A DNA stretch of 43,363 bases from an uncultured Muribaculaceae bacterium (GCA_947627615.1 CANQWS010000025.1:1-43363); one strand, 5' to 3'. Positions 8,125 to 16,780 are shown, numbered from the stretch's first letter. The notes: generated from the letters alone by a model not told the origin. A program made the numbers and translations.

Positions 8125-9102
8125 TTATCTGAATGTTTTATATGATTCAATGGCCGGAAGAAGTTCCGGGTACTTACGTCCCAGAGTTTCGGCCATTCTG
8201 TTGGTTTCATCAATAAAAAGAGACCGCGCCCCGGCATTGTCGGTAAGCTGTCTGTGGTTCAGTCTGCGGGTGAACGCTTCAGCCTCCTTGGAAATCTTCA
8301 GGGTCGATTCGGAGAAGAACGAGCGGGAGAAGATGTCATAAATGTAATCGGCAGCCACTTCCGAGGGGTGTTTCATATCGGGAGCGTAGAACCTGTAGTC
8401 ACGCAAATCATCGAGCATGGCTTCGTAGGCCGGGAAATAGATGCAATTGTCGGGATATTTCTCCACAACACGGTTCAAGGCCACCAGCAAGGTGGACTTG
8501 GATAGCTGATTGCCGTGCAGTCCGTCGGCCAGATGACGGATAGGACTTACGGTGAAAATGATTTTCGCATCCGGATTGATTCCGCACACGCAGTTACGTA
8601 TCCGCTCGATATATCCGGCGGTCTCGTCAACCGACATGATTCTGCGCTCGAACATGCGCTGAGGCAGTTTGTGGCAGTTGGACACTATTTCACCTGTCGC
8701 ATTATATCGGTAGACGAATGCCGTGCCGAAAGTGATTATGACAACCGATGACTGTTTCAGGAAGCCCGAGGCGGCCGCAAGCTGCCGGTTCATTATTTCC
8801 AGAGCCTTGCCTGCAATGACCGACGATAGCGATGAATGACACAGGAACGAATGGAACATTCCCTCATGTTCAATAAGCTCGTCTGCGACAAAATACCGCG
8901 ATTCCGCAGCCCGTTCCATGACAGCCAGAATGCTCGCAGGATTGTAAATGACACCGAATGGATTGACAAGGACGTTGAAAAGCCGGTCTCTAAGCCGATT
9001 GCCGATATTGTCGGAGAAGCAGGACCCCAGCAGGAGAATCCTGTCGGAATGCGTCAGCTCTCCCTGACGCCGTAAAGGCTCTATCTCGGTCCTGAATTTC
9101 AT
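8125..9102 (-). CDS. GSCFA domain protein
   Basis: A 325-residue protein of the GSCFA family, named for the motif seen here at residues 26-29 in ILLLGSCFSDNIG. The family resembles SGNH/GDSL hydrolases: the motif Ser would be the nucleophile, VVIITFGTAFVYR provides a central block, and DMKHPSEVAADYIYD near the C-terminus supplies a DxxHPS-like Asp/His pair. The substrate is unknown; an esterase or acyltransferase acting on an envelope carbohydrate is an inference. The ATG at 9102 (MKFRTEIEP) is the family's usual start and avoids overlap with the gene upstream; the frame extends to 9153, inside that gene. It lies 19 bases after the PorE-like gene and 2 bases before murF-alr. No signal peptide is seen, so it is probably cytoplasmic. 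Confidence 0.88.
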   Translation of the reverse strand: MKFRTEIEPLRRQGELTHSDRILLLGSCFSDNIGNRLRDRLFNVLVNPFGVIYNPASILAVMERAAESRYFVADELIEHEGMFHSFLCHSSLSSVIAGKALEIMNRQLAAASGFLKQSSVVIITFGTAFVYRYNATGEIVSNCHKLPQRMFERRIMSVDETAGYIERIRNCVCGINPDAKIIFTVSPIRHLADGLHGNQLSKSTLLVALNRVVEKYPDNCIYFPAYEAMLDDLRDYRFYAPDMKHPSEVAADYIYDIFSRSFFSESTLKISKEAEAFTRRLNHRQLTDNAGARSLFIDETNRMAETLGRKYPELLPAIESYKTFR

Positions 9103-9121
9103 CCTGCTGTCAACCATTGTG

Positions 9122-11089
9122 TCAGTACATATTATAATCCACGGAGAGGACATTGAACTCCGTGCGCCTGTTTATCTGGTCAGCGGCCTCGCGGTCAGCC
9201 TCTTCCGTTAGAGAAGTGACAAATTCTTCGGTCAGCACCTGTCCCTCCTTGAATTGCGGGTACAGGGCAACGTCCCTCTTGGTCACAGTCTTGGGACGGG
9301 ACTTTCCGAATCCGTGATACTGCAGCCGGTCAGGAGAAATTCCCGCGCCGATAAGATAATCCACCACGGATTTCGCACGCCGGTTGGACAGCTCGATATT
9401 GTATTCCTCAGAGCCGACACGGTCAGTGTGCGAGGTCATCTCTATGGTAATGTTAGGATTGTCATTCAGCATCTGCACGAGTTTGTCAAGCGCCTCTTTC
9501 GATTCGGGTCTAAGAGTGGCCTTGTCAAAATCGTAGAATATGTTCTCTACGATATTCGGTTTGGATAGCGATGCAAGCCGGAACTCTATTTCATATTCGG
9601 CATCGGCCTCTGCGGTATCGGTAGTGAACTCCTGACGTCCGTTAAGGAATCCCTTGGCGCCCGCCATCATGGCATAGCTCACGCCTCTCTGCAAATCGAA
9701 CGTGAACTCTCCGTTGGCACCGGCGGCAGTGCGCTTCATCGTACCGTCGTTTCCAACGATACGGACCACGGCAGCCGGGATAGGCTCATCGTCATGGTCC
9801 GTCACCCAGCCTGTTATGGTGATTTTAAGGTCTGGGAGTTCAAATGAATAGATATGGTCGTAGCCTCTGGAATCACCGCGGTTGGAGCTGAAGAAACCTT
9901 CGGGATGGTCAGACTTGGCGAATGTTATTCCGAAATCATCGGAAGGAGAATTCATTGGCATTCCAAGATTCACCACATTCCACTTACCGGAAGGAAGCAA
10001 GGTGGCCTGAAACAGATCAAGGCCGCCGAAACCGGGATGTCCGTCAGATGCAAAATACATTATGCTGTCAGTCAGCATATAGGGGAACTGCTCGTTGCCG
10101 GCCGTGTTGATCTGAGGGCCAAGGTTCTCGAGGGAGCCGACACGCTCCTTGAGATTGATGCGCCAGATGTCCTTGCCGCCGTGGCCGGGCATGTCACTTG
10201 CGAAATAAAGATACTCGCCGGACGGTGACACGGCGGGATGGCCGAAACTCGAAATGGTGTCGGCGGAGACCTCGAATTTCACTGGAGCGCTCCACTGTGC
10301 GTCGCTCCGCTGAGAGGTGAATATCTCCACTGCGGTGTTGGAAACGGGCGAGCGACGCGCTTTGGTGAGATACATGGTGTTTCCGTCAGGCGAAAAAGAG
10401 ACAATGCCTTCCTCCATATTGGAATTCAGCTCCCCTTCCACCGGTTCGGGACGCAACCAGCCCCCCTGCTCGTTTTTACGCGCCATCCAGATGTCGCTTT
10501 TCTTCATGCCGGTAATCTCACTGCGGTTATCGCCGGTAACCTTCTCGTTGGTCGTGCTAAAATAGAGAATGTCGCCATTCAGCATGGGCGCGAAATCCGA
10601 ACGCCGCGAGTTGAAAAGTTTGGCCTTCCTGACCACGTGGCGCGTGGGATGCGATTTGGCCTCGGCCGCCCACCTGGCTCCCTCAAGCCCCGACTCAGCC
10701 TCGGCTGAAGCCGGATTCATGGACAGATAAGTCTCGTAGGCGGTTACAGCCTGCGGATATTTACCTTCGGCATGGAGCATCTGGGCCAGACGCAGATGAG
10801 CTGATGAATCAGGATAGCCGTAACGAATGGAATTCTGATATGCGGCTCCGGCTCGCGACCACTGGCTCAGCTTTCTGTGGGCCTCGGCCATCTTGAAGGC
10901 AACTTCGCCTCTGAGCGGGCGGTCCTCGCGCTTGGTCAGCTTATTGTAGATTTTCCGGTAGGTTCTGGAAGCGTCGAAATACTCCCCGCGAGCCATTTGC
11001 TCATCCGCTGTGGCAAGCTTGGGCCCACGACATGACGGCATGCTAAAGAGCAGTGTCAGAATCAGTGCTGTCAGATAGATTTTCTTCAT
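9122..11089 (-). CDS. PorE-like OmpA-family lipoprotein (T9SS-associated)
   Basis: A 655-residue outer-membrane lipoprotein: signal peptide with lipobox FSMPSC, so Cys20 would be acylated. The domain order is TPR-like helices (~25-135), a PD40/WD40-like beta-propeller (~140-400, repeated SPDG/SPSGEYLYF and DIW blades), a carboxypeptidase-regulatory-like fold (~410-495) and an OmpA C-terminal domain (~515-640). The last binds peptidoglycan through SHTDRVGSEEYNIELSNRRA. This is the exact architecture of Porphyromonas gingivalis PorE, a T9SS component that anchors the apparatus to peptidoglycan. Size also agrees (about 670 residues there). Related PD40-OmpA proteins with other roles are common in the phylum, so PorE is the best but not a proven assignment. 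It heads an operon with the GSCFA and murF-alr genes. Confidence 0.85.
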   Translation of the reverse strand: MKKIYLTALILTLLFSMPSCRGPKLATADEQMARGEYFDASRTYRKIYNKLTKREDRPLRGEVAFKMAEAHRKLSQWSRAGAAYQNSIRYGYPDSSAHLRLAQMLHAEGKYPQAVTAYETYLSMNPASAEAESGLEGARWAAEAKSHPTRHVVRKAKLFNSRRSDFAPMLNGDILYFSTTNEKVTGDNRSEITGMKKSDIWMARKNEQGGWLRPEPVEGELNSNMEEGIVSFSPDGNTMYLTKARRSPVSNTAVEIFTSQRSDAQWSAPVKFEVSADTISSFGHPAVSPSGEYLYFASDMPGHGGKDIWRINLKERVGSLENLGPQINTAGNEQFPYMLTDSIMYFASDGHPGFGGLDLFQATLLPSGKWNVVNLGMPMNSPSDDFGITFAKSDHPEGFFSSNRGDSRGYDHIYSFELPDLKITITGWVTDHDDEPIPAAVVRIVGNDGTMKRTAAGANGEFTFDLQRGVSYAMMAGAKGFLNGRQEFTTDTAEADAEYEIEFRLASLSKPNIVENIFYDFDKATLRPESKEALDKLVQMLNDNPNITIEMTSHTDRVGSEEYNIELSNRRAKSVVDYLIGAGISPDRLQYHGFGKSRPKTVTKRDVALYPQFKEGQVLTEEFVTSLTEEADREAADQINRRTEFNVLSVDYNMY

Positions 11090-11135
11090 AAGAATATAAC
11101 GGCGCTCGTACTGTGATATTTTCCCGTTTCGAATA

Positions 11136-11167
11136 CAAAAGTACTTAACTTTTCTTTTTCTGGCAAT
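11136..11167 (-). promoter_or_regulatory. promoter of the PorE-like operon
   Basis: On the minus strand ATTG (11167-11164) and TACTTTTG (11143-11136) are 20 bases apart. The -7 box is a full TAnnTTTG match and the -33 box differs from TTTG in one base. The leader to the ATG at 11089 would be about 40 bases. Confidence 0.6.
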
Positions 11168-11217
11168 GAAGTGATTTTAATTTTCAATCATAGCGATGAA
11201 AAATCAACTAACATTAG

Positions 11218-11225
11218 TAATTTTG
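11218..11225 (+). promoter_or_regulatory. -7 box of the DUF4924 operon
   Basis: TAATTTTG fits TAnnTTTG. No TTTG lies at the right distance upstream, so the -33 element is weak or absent. It would drive the genes from 11300 onward, divergent from the PorE-like operon. Confidence 0.4.
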
Positions 11226-11299
11226 CGTTTGTTTATAATAAGGAAGTGCGCGGAGTGAATGAAAATGTCAGGAAGCACTTCGATTAATACTGTAAAAAT

Positions 11300-11857
11300 A
11301 TGCTCATAGCCTCACAGAAACGAAAAGAAAACATAGCCGAATATCTCCTGTACATGTGGCAGATCGAGGACCTGATAAGGGCCAACAGTCTTGACATCGA
11401 GCTTATCAGGAAGAATATCATTGACCGCTACCCCGGACTTGACGAGGGACAGAAGCACGAGATGGTCCAGTGGTATGAGTCGATGATTGACATGATGCGG
11501 AGCGAGAATGTGACCGAAAAAGGGCATCTGCAGATGAACCGCAACATACTCTCGTCACTCGCCGCTCTCCATCAGGAACTGCTGAAAGATCCGCGCTTCG
11601 CTGACTACAGCGCCGAATTCTACCGGACTCTGCCTTTCATTGTTGAACTAAGATCAAAATCAGGCGACGAGAAGCCCGGAGAGATAGAGACCTGTTTCAA
11701 CGCGCTTTACGGGACCCTGATGATGCGTCTCGGAGGCAAGGAGATTTCACCGGAAACAGCCGGCGCCATCAAGCAGATCTCCCACTTCATAGCCATTCTG
11801 GCCAAAGACTTCAAGCTTGATGAGGAAGGACGGCTGTTCGAAAACGATTCAAAATAG
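11300..11857 (+). CDS. DUF4924 family protein
   Basis: A 185-residue, mostly alpha-helical soluble protein that matches the Bacteroidetes-only DUF4924 family, with its characteristic N-terminus (MLIASQKRKENIAEYLLYMW) and helices rich in paired charged residues. There is no signal peptide or membrane helix, so it should be cytoplasmic. No catalytic motif is visible and the family has no known function. It is the first gene of the rightward group that includes the RsiV-like lipoprotein (55 bases downstream) and the malic enzyme, and is divergent from the PorE-like operon. Confidence 0.8.
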   Translation: MLIASQKRKENIAEYLLYMWQIEDLIRANSLDIELIRKNIIDRYPGLDEGQKHEMVQWYESMIDMMRSENVTEKGHLQMNRNILSSLAALHQELLKDPRFADYSAEFYRTLPFIVELRSKSGDEKPGEIETCFNALYGTLMMRLGGKEISPETAGAIKQISHFIAILAKDFKLDEEGRLFENDSK

Positions 11858-11912
11858 AAAGACATAGACTTAATTCCACTATTTATTAATCAACATTACA
11901 ATCATTAAAACT

Positions 11913-12779
11913 ATGCATACCAACAGAATTCTCCCTATCGGCATTCTGGCTCTTTCAGCCATAGTCACAGCCTGCCAGGGAACAGCAATTGACAACAGCA
12001 CTACATCAGAAGGAAAATCAAATTCATCCGATGCTGATTCACTGATTTCGGAATTCACCCTTCAGGAATCGCTCCTGACAGCTTCCGAAAGCTACCGCGT
12101 AAGCAATCCCACCGACACCTCGTATGTCACTCTGAGCACTTCGGTCCAGTGGCCCGTGACTCTCGGCAAGAACAAAATCACCAACCTCCAGGACTCGATT
12201 GTCTACCTGATGTTCGACATGAAGTCAACCAAAGAGCTGAAAAACGCCATTGCCAAGAGCGTGACCGACCTGTCGCGCTACGGACTGCAGGGAAAAATCG
12301 AGAAAATCGACGACATCCCTGAATCAGATGTGGCTACGAAATATTATTCGTCGAACGCACTCCAGCTGATCGAATGCACGGAACAGACCGTAACCTATTC
12401 AATATCGTCAGGAGAGTACATGGGCGGCGCACACCCCAATTCCCAGGCAAGACCTTTTACCTTTATTCTCGGAGAGGACCGTATGGTCACATTCAACTAT
12501 CTCTTCAAGCCGGGATCGGAAAAAGAACTTATGCCTAAAGTGCTCGATGCGATAGCAATGAACTTCTCAATGTCGACCGATGACCTGAAGAAAGCTCTCA
12601 ACGCCTCTCCTGAAGAATATCTCAACAATGTCTATATCCTCAACGGAACCATAGCGTTCCACTTCAATGCCTATGATATTCTGCCGTATTCCTACGGTGC
12701 ATTCGAGATTTATCTCATGCCCTACGAGCTTGACAATATCCTGACACCGGAAGCCTGCAAACTGCTTCTGAACCAATAA
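11913..12779 (+). CDS. RsiV-like (DUF3298) lipoprotein
   Basis: A 288-residue putative lipoprotein: signal peptide with lipobox VTAC, giving an acylated Cys21, then a Ser/Asp-rich linker (~22-45). The N-terminal half resembles the DUF4163-type domain and the C-terminal half the DUF3298 domain found at the C-terminus of the anti-sigma factor RsiV. The hallmark GEYMGGAHPN is visible near residue 170. In Bacillus RsiV this fold binds lysozyme, but here there is no membrane helix or anti-sigma segment, so sensing or inhibitory binding is only a possibility. It sits 55 bases after the DUF4924 gene and 28 bases before maeB. Confidence 0.8.
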   Translation: MHTNRILPIGILALSAIVTACQGTAIDNSTTSEGKSNSSDADSLISEFTLQESLLTASESYRVSNPTDTSYVTLSTSVQWPVTLGKNKITNLQDSIVYLMFDMKSTKELKNAIAKSVTDLSRYGLQGKIEKIDDIPESDVATKYYSSNALQLIECTEQTVTYSISSGEYMGGAHPNSQARPFTFILGEDRMVTFNYLFKPGSEKELMPKVLDAIAMNFSMSTDDLKKALNASPEEYLNNVYILNGTIAFHFNAYDILPYSYGAFEIYLMPYELDNILTPEACKLLLNQ

Positions 12780-12807
12780 ACCGAACAATAATTACAGATA
12801 AGACAAA

Positions 12808-15099
12808 ATGGCCAACATAACCAAAGAAGCCGCTCTCGAATATCACCGCGAGGGCAAACCCGGAAAAATAGAGATAGTACCTACCAAACCCTATTCAACC
12901 CAGCATGACCTCGCGCTGGCCTATTCACCGGGAGTGGCATATCCCTGCAAGGATATTGAAAAGAATCCGGAGGACGTCTACGAGTACACCAACAAGGGCA
13001 ATCTCGTGGCCGTAATATCAAACGGCACGGCCGTGCTCGGACTCGGCAATATCGGTCCGGAGGCAGGAAAACCGGTGATGGAGGGAAAAGCACTTCTGTT
13101 TAAGATTTTTGCCGGTCTTGACTGCTTTGACATCGAAGTCAACGAGAAGGACCCGAAAAAATTCATAGAAGTAGTCAAAGCCATAGCCCCCACCTTCGGA
13201 GGAATCAATCTCGAGGATATAAAAGCACCCGAATGTTTCGAGATAGAGGCAGCGCTAAAGCAGCAGCTGTCAATCCCCGTGATGCATGACGACCAGCACG
13301 GAACAGCCATCATCTCGGCTGCCGGACTGCTGAACGCCCTGGAGATACAGGATAAGAAAATAGGCGACATACGCCTCGTTGTGAACGGAGCCGGCGCGGC
13401 CGCCGTGTCATGCACCAAACTCTACATGGCATTAGGTGTACGGAAGGAAAACATTGTCATGTGTGACAGCCGCGGAGTAATCAACGCCTCCCGCACCGAC
13501 CTCAACGAACAGAAAAAAGAGTTCATCACGGACCGCAATGTATCGACCCTTGCAGAGGCTCTCGTAGGCGCCGACGTGTTCCTCGGCCTTTCGGTAAAGG
13601 ATGTGGTGACGCAGGACATGGTGAGGTCAATGGCACCCCGCCCTATAGTCTTCGCCCTTGCCAACCCTGACCCGGAGATTGACTATCAGGCTGCGATGGA
13701 ATCACGTCCCGACCTGATCTTCGCCACAGGACGCAGCGATTACCCCAACCAGATCAACAATGTGCTCGGATTCCCCTACATATTCCGAGGTGCCCTTGAC
13801 TGCGGAGCCGTAGCAATAAACGAGCACATGAAACTGGCAGCCGTATATGCCATAGCCGCGCTCGCCAAAGAGCCGGTGCCTCCGGTAGTGAACAGCGCAT
13901 ACGGAATGACAGACCTGCATTTCGGACCGTCGTACATTTTGCCCAAGCCGCTCGACCCGCGTCTGCTCACCATGGTGGCTCCCGCAGTGGCCCGCGGAGC
14001 CATGGAAAGCGGTGTGGCCAAACGTCCCATAAAGGACTGGGACGCTTATACCGAGAAACTCCGCCGACTGATGGGCTATGACAACAAACTGATGCGCCGC
14101 ATATTCGATCAGGCAAAGAAACAGAAGAAACGCGTTGTGTTCAGCGAGGCAAACACCGACAAGATGCTGAAGACAGCCGTCATTGCGGCAAAAGAGGGTC
14201 TGCTCGTCCCGATTCTTCTCGGCAACGAGGAAATGATAGCCAAGCGTGCCGAACGTCTCGGACTCGACATAACGGGAATAGAAATCGTGAACCTGCGCCA
14301 TGACCGCGAGGCCGACCGCCGCGAGCGCTATGCCTCGATCTTCGCCGCCAAACGCGAGCGTGACGGACTCACAAAGCCGGAAGCTCTCGAAAAAATGTTT
14401 GACCGCAACTATTTCGGCATGATGATGGTAGAGACCGGTGACGCCGACGCATTCCTCGGCGGAACATACTCGGCCGCCAACCAGATAGGCGACATTGCGG
14501 TGGAGGTTGTGGGCATCCGTCCGTCATACAACCATTTCGCCGCGCTGCACATCGTCAACACCAAGCAGGGAACATTCTATCTCGCCGACACTCATGTCAA
14601 CAAGGAGTACACCAACGACACGCTCTTCGACATAGCCCGCCTTACCCGCAACTCGGTAGAGTACTTTGCCGAAAAGCCCGTGATGGCCATGCTGTCATAC
14701 TCAAGCTTCGGCTCCAGCAAGGAACCTGAATGCCAGCGAGTGCACGACGTGGTGGCAATGATGCACGAAAAGTATCCCGAACTGCTCATAGACGGTGAGA
14801 TGACCATCCGCTACGCCCTTAACAACGAACTGCGCGACAAGACATTCCCCTTCAATCGTCTTGCAGGGGAGAAAGTGAACACACTGGTGTTCCCGAACCT
14901 GAGTTCGGCAAGCTCGGCCTACAGGATGCTGCTTGAATTCGGAATCGGCGATGCCGTGGGTCCCATCCAGATGGGGCTCAACAAGGCAATACACTATATC
15001 AGCGTGGACGCCCCCGTAAGAAGTATCCTCAACCTCGCCGCAATAGCCGCTCTTGACGCACAGGTTGCAGCAAAAGGAGTATCAGCGCAGGACAAATGA
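12808..15099 (+). CDS. maeB: NADP-dependent malic enzyme with phosphotransacetylase-like domain
   Basis: Converts malate to pyruvate and CO2 with reduction of NAD(P)+. The 763-residue protein has the two-part MaeB layout. A malic enzyme core (~1-425) carries DLALAYSPGVAYPC, GLGNIGPEAGKPVMEGK, metal-binding INLEDIKAPECFEIE, MHDDQHGTA and the nucleotide fold LVVNGAGAAAVSC. It is followed by a phosphotransacetylase-like domain (~430-755) with KKRVVFSEANTDKM and the late PIQMGLNKAIHYIS. In characterised MaeB proteins the second domain has no transacetylase activity and serves as an acetyl-CoA-responsive regulatory part. The stop overlaps the next start (ATGA at 15096-15099), which indicates coupled translation with the phosphoesterase gene. 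The enzyme links C4 acids to pyruvate and could supply NADPH for the fatty acid and lipid A genes nearby. Confidence 0.96.
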   Translation: MANITKEAALEYHREGKPGKIEIVPTKPYSTQHDLALAYSPGVAYPCKDIEKNPEDVYEYTNKGNLVAVISNGTAVLGLGNIGPEAGKPVMEGKALLFKIFAGLDCFDIEVNEKDPKKFIEVVKAIAPTFGGINLEDIKAPECFEIEAALKQQLSIPVMHDDQHGTAIISAAGLLNALEIQDKKIGDIRLVVNGAGAAAVSCTKLYMALGVRKENIVMCDSRGVINASRTDLNEQKKEFITDRNVSTLAEALVGADVFLGLSVKDVVTQDMVRSMAPRPIVFALANPDPEIDYQAAMESRPDLIFATGRSDYPNQINNVLGFPYIFRGALDCGAVAINEHMKLAAVYAIAALAKEPVPPVVNSAYGMTDLHFGPSYILPKPLDPRLLTMVAPAVARGAMESGVAKRPIKDWDAYTEKLRRLMGYDNKLMRRIFDQAKKQKKRVVFSEANTDKMLKTAVIAAKEGLLVPILLGNEEMIAKRAERLGLDITGIEIVNLRHDREADRRERYASIFAAKRERDGLTKPEALEKMFDRNYFGMMMVETGDADAFLGGTYSAANQIGDIAVEVVGIRPSYNHFAALHIVNTKQGTFYLADTHVNKEYTNDTLFDIARLTRNSVEYFAEKPVMAMLSYSSFGSSKEPECQRVHDVVAMMHEKYPELLIDGEMTIRYALNNELRDKTFPFNRLAGEKVNTLVFPNLSSASSAYRMLLEFGIGDAVGPIQMGLNKAIHYISVDAPVRSILNLAAIAALDAQVAAKGVSAQDK

Positions 15100-15596
15100 A
15101 AAAGATAGGTCTGCTGTCAGATACCCACTCATGCTGGGACGAGCGCTACAGAACCCACTTTTCAGGGTGCGACGAGATTTGGCACGCCGGTGACATCGGC
15201 GACATAGACCTTCTTCGCAAACTTGAAGAGATAGCGCCCGTCCGAGCTGTCAGAGGCAATATCGACCATGGAGATGTGGCCAGACTTTGCCCCGAAGTCC
15301 AGGAATTCGAGATTGAGGGAGTCAAAGTCTGGATGACCCATATAGGCGGATATCCGGGCCGATATTCCCCCGGAGTGGGAAAGATTCTGGCCGGCAACGG
15401 CACGCGTCTCATGATTTCAGGCCACAGCCACATACTGAAGGTCATACCTGACCGCCGGCTCGGATTGCTTCACGTCAATCCGGGCGCGGCAGGTTACCAC
15501 GGATGGCAGAAAGTCAGGACCCTCGTGCGCATGACCCTTGACAACGGCACAATAACCGACCTTGAAGTAATTGAACTATCAAACAGAGAAAAATGA
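15096..15596 (+). CDS. YfcE/MJ0936-type metallophosphoesterase
   Basis: A 166-residue calcineurin-like phosphoesterase with the complete set of metal-binding motifs: LLSDTHS (Asp9, His11), HAGDIGD, VRGNIDHGD and the paired histidines of SGHSHI, followed by HVNPGAAG. This compact form is the YfcE/MJ0936 group, which hydrolyses phosphodiesters in vitro; the natural substrate is unknown. No signal peptide, so cytoplasmic. It overlaps the malic enzyme gene before it and the SPOR-like gene after it, each by the four bases ATGA, so the three are translated from one message. Confidence 0.9.
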   Translation: MKKIGLLSDTHSCWDERYRTHFSGCDEIWHAGDIGDIDLLRKLEEIAPVRAVRGNIDHGDVARLCPEVQEFEIEGVKVWMTHIGGYPGRYSPGVGKILAGNGTRLMISGHSHILKVIPDRRLGLLHVNPGAAGYHGWQKVRTLVRMTLDNGTITDLEVIELSNREK

Positions 15597-16102
15597 GAAA
15601 AATATTTATACCTGTCGCTGCCGCCCTTTTGCTATACACAGCAGCCTGCAAGACCAACGAGGCCAATTACCGCTCGGCCTACGAAGCGGCAAAGGAAAAG
15701 CAGCTCACCGGAGATTCACTGACCGACAAGGGACTGCTTGACCAGCAGCGTCCGAAGCCCATGGTGTTCGGCTCCGACACACTTCTCTGCCGTACGGAGT
15801 ATATAGGATACACACGTGACGGAGGCGCGGACCTGGACAAATCGAAGGTGAAAAAATTCTGTGTCACTGTCGGAAAATTCAAACAGGTGTTCAACGCCCG
15901 TTCAATGCGGGAGAGACTGCTCAGTCACGGTTATCCCAGAGCCATGGTGTTGCATAACAACATGAAAGAATATTATGTTGTGGCAAACACCACAGGTAAT
16001 GCCCATGAAGCATCGCTCATGGTTGATTCGGTAAAAGCCGACACGGCACTGACTCTCCGCGCCCCCTACATACTTCTTCCGGGGCATCTCAACAGGCGCT
16101 GA
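15593..16102 (+). CDS. SPOR-domain-like lipoprotein
   Basis: A 169-residue putative lipoprotein: signal peptide with lipobox YTAAC (Cys19), a variable charged stretch to about residue 80, then a segment beginning KKFCVTVGKFKQVFNARSM and running to about residue 150. Its alternation of strand, helix and strand fits a SPOR domain. SPOR domains bind denuded glycan strands of peptidoglycan, often at the division site. The domain call rests on pattern only, so it is moderate. The start overlaps the phosphoesterase stop (ATGA at 15593-15596). No terminator was recognised before the tRNA promoter that follows. Confidence 0.7.
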   Translation: MRKIFIPVAAALLLYTAACKTNEANYRSAYEAAKEKQLTGDSLTDKGLLDQQRPKPMVFGSDTLLCRTEYIGYTRDGGADLDKSKVKKFCVTVGKFKQVFNARSMRERLLSHGYPRAMVLHNNMKEYYVVANTTGNAHEASLMVDSVKADTALTLRAPYILLPGHLNRR

Positions 16103-16128
16103 CAGATGGCAGAGCCGGAACTTTATAT

Positions 16129-16159
16129 TTTGATAATACAAAATTAATCCGTAACTTTG
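16129..16159 (+). promoter_or_regulatory. promoter of tRNA-Leu
   Basis: TTTG at 16129-16132 and TAACTTTG at 16152-16159 with 19 bases between, a full Bacteroidetes-type promoter. Transcription would start near 16166, a few bases before the mature 5' end of the tRNA at 16174. Confidence 0.8.
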
Positions 16160-16173
16160 CATCTGAATCCAGA

Positions 16174-16255
16174 GCGCACGTGGCGTAATTGGTAGCCGCG
16201 CCAGACTTAGGATCTGGTGACTTCCGTCGTGGGGGTTCGAGTCCCTTCGTGCGCA
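16174..16255 (+). tRNA. tRNA-Leu (anticodon TAG)
   Basis: Acceptor arms GCGCACG (16174-16180) and CGTGCGC (16248-16254) pair perfectly and the discriminator base is A (16255). The anticodon stem CCAGA/TCTGG encloses the loop CTTAGGA, with anticodon TAG at 16208-16210, reading CUA and probably other CUN codons. A long variable arm (from 16219) marks it as a class II tRNA, as leucine tRNAs are. The T-arm has the usual GTTCGAGT. The genomic copy continues CCCC rather than CCA, so the 3' CCA must be added by a nucleotidyltransferase. Flanked by a strong promoter and a strong terminator, it is a single-gene unit. Confidence 0.96.
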
Positions 16256-16262
16256 CCCCGAA

Positions 16263-16302
16263 AAGGTTCCCGGCCGGTTGTGGTCGGGGACCTTAATTTT
16301 TT
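16263..16302 (+). terminator. terminator of tRNA-Leu
   Basis: A 13-bp stem, AAGGTTCCCGGCC (16263-16275) with GGTCGGGGACCTT (16282-16294), including two G-T pairs and a 6-base loop GGTTGT, followed directly by AATTTTTT. It starts eight bases after the mature tRNA end. Confidence 0.9.
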
Positions 16303-16351
16303 AGGGAATTGCCCGAAGAAATCCCCGGATATTGGCTCAGCAGACTGTCAG

Positions 16352-16732
16352 TCAGAGCATTTCGGGCTGGCGGCTGAGGTCAATTCCGAGAGCGGAGAGA
16401 GTCTTTTTGGGCAAACCTTTGGCTGTCTGATAATAAGCGTGGACAATCATGGCCCGCTGAAGGGTATCGGGTACATCCCCCTCAAAACTTACCGAGACCC
16501 AGTGCTTCTTGTTCATGTGATATCCGGGACGGATATCGCCGTAGCGCTCCTGCAGTTCAATAGAATATTCCGGATCGAGTTTAAGGTTATAGAAATCCCA
16601 CTCTCCGTCAAGGGCAATGAGGCAGAACTGTTTGCCTCCGATCTCGAGGCACAATGTTTCAGGCCCGTAGGGACAGCGCTCAGTGACGTGTGGCAGACCG
16701 AGACCGAACTCTCTTACTTCTTCTATGTTCAT
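16352..16732 (-). CDS. MmcQ/YjbR family protein
   Basis: A 126-residue protein of the MmcQ/YjbR family (DUF419). Seen are the N-terminal VREFGLGLPHVTERCPYG, the strand-rich middle with CLIALDGEWDFYNLKLDPE, and the C-terminal GYHMNKKHWVSVSF block in which the HMNKKHW motif is diagnostic. The fold is similar to a double-wing DNA-binding domain, and DNA binding has been proposed, but no target or phenotype is established. It is a single gene with its own promoter, convergent with the tRNA and divergent from the DUF2851 gene. Confidence 0.9.
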   Translation of the reverse strand: MNIEEVREFGLGLPHVTERCPYGPETLCLEIGGKQFCLIALDGEWDFYNLKLDPEYSIELQERYGDIRPGYHMNKKHWVSVSFEGDVPDTLQRAMIVHAYYQTAKGLPKKTLSALGIDLSRQPEML

Positions 16733-16748
16733 AGTGTTTATTTTGAGA

Positions 16749-16780
16749 CAAAAGTAAAACTTTTGCAGATAAAATGCAAT
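16749..16780 (-). promoter_or_regulatory. promoter of the MmcQ/YjbR gene
   Basis: On the minus strand ATTG (16780-16777) and TACTTTTG (16756-16749) lie 20 bases apart. The -7 box fully matches TAnnTTTG. The box pair and spacing are the same as at the PorE-like operon promoter. Confidence 0.6.
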
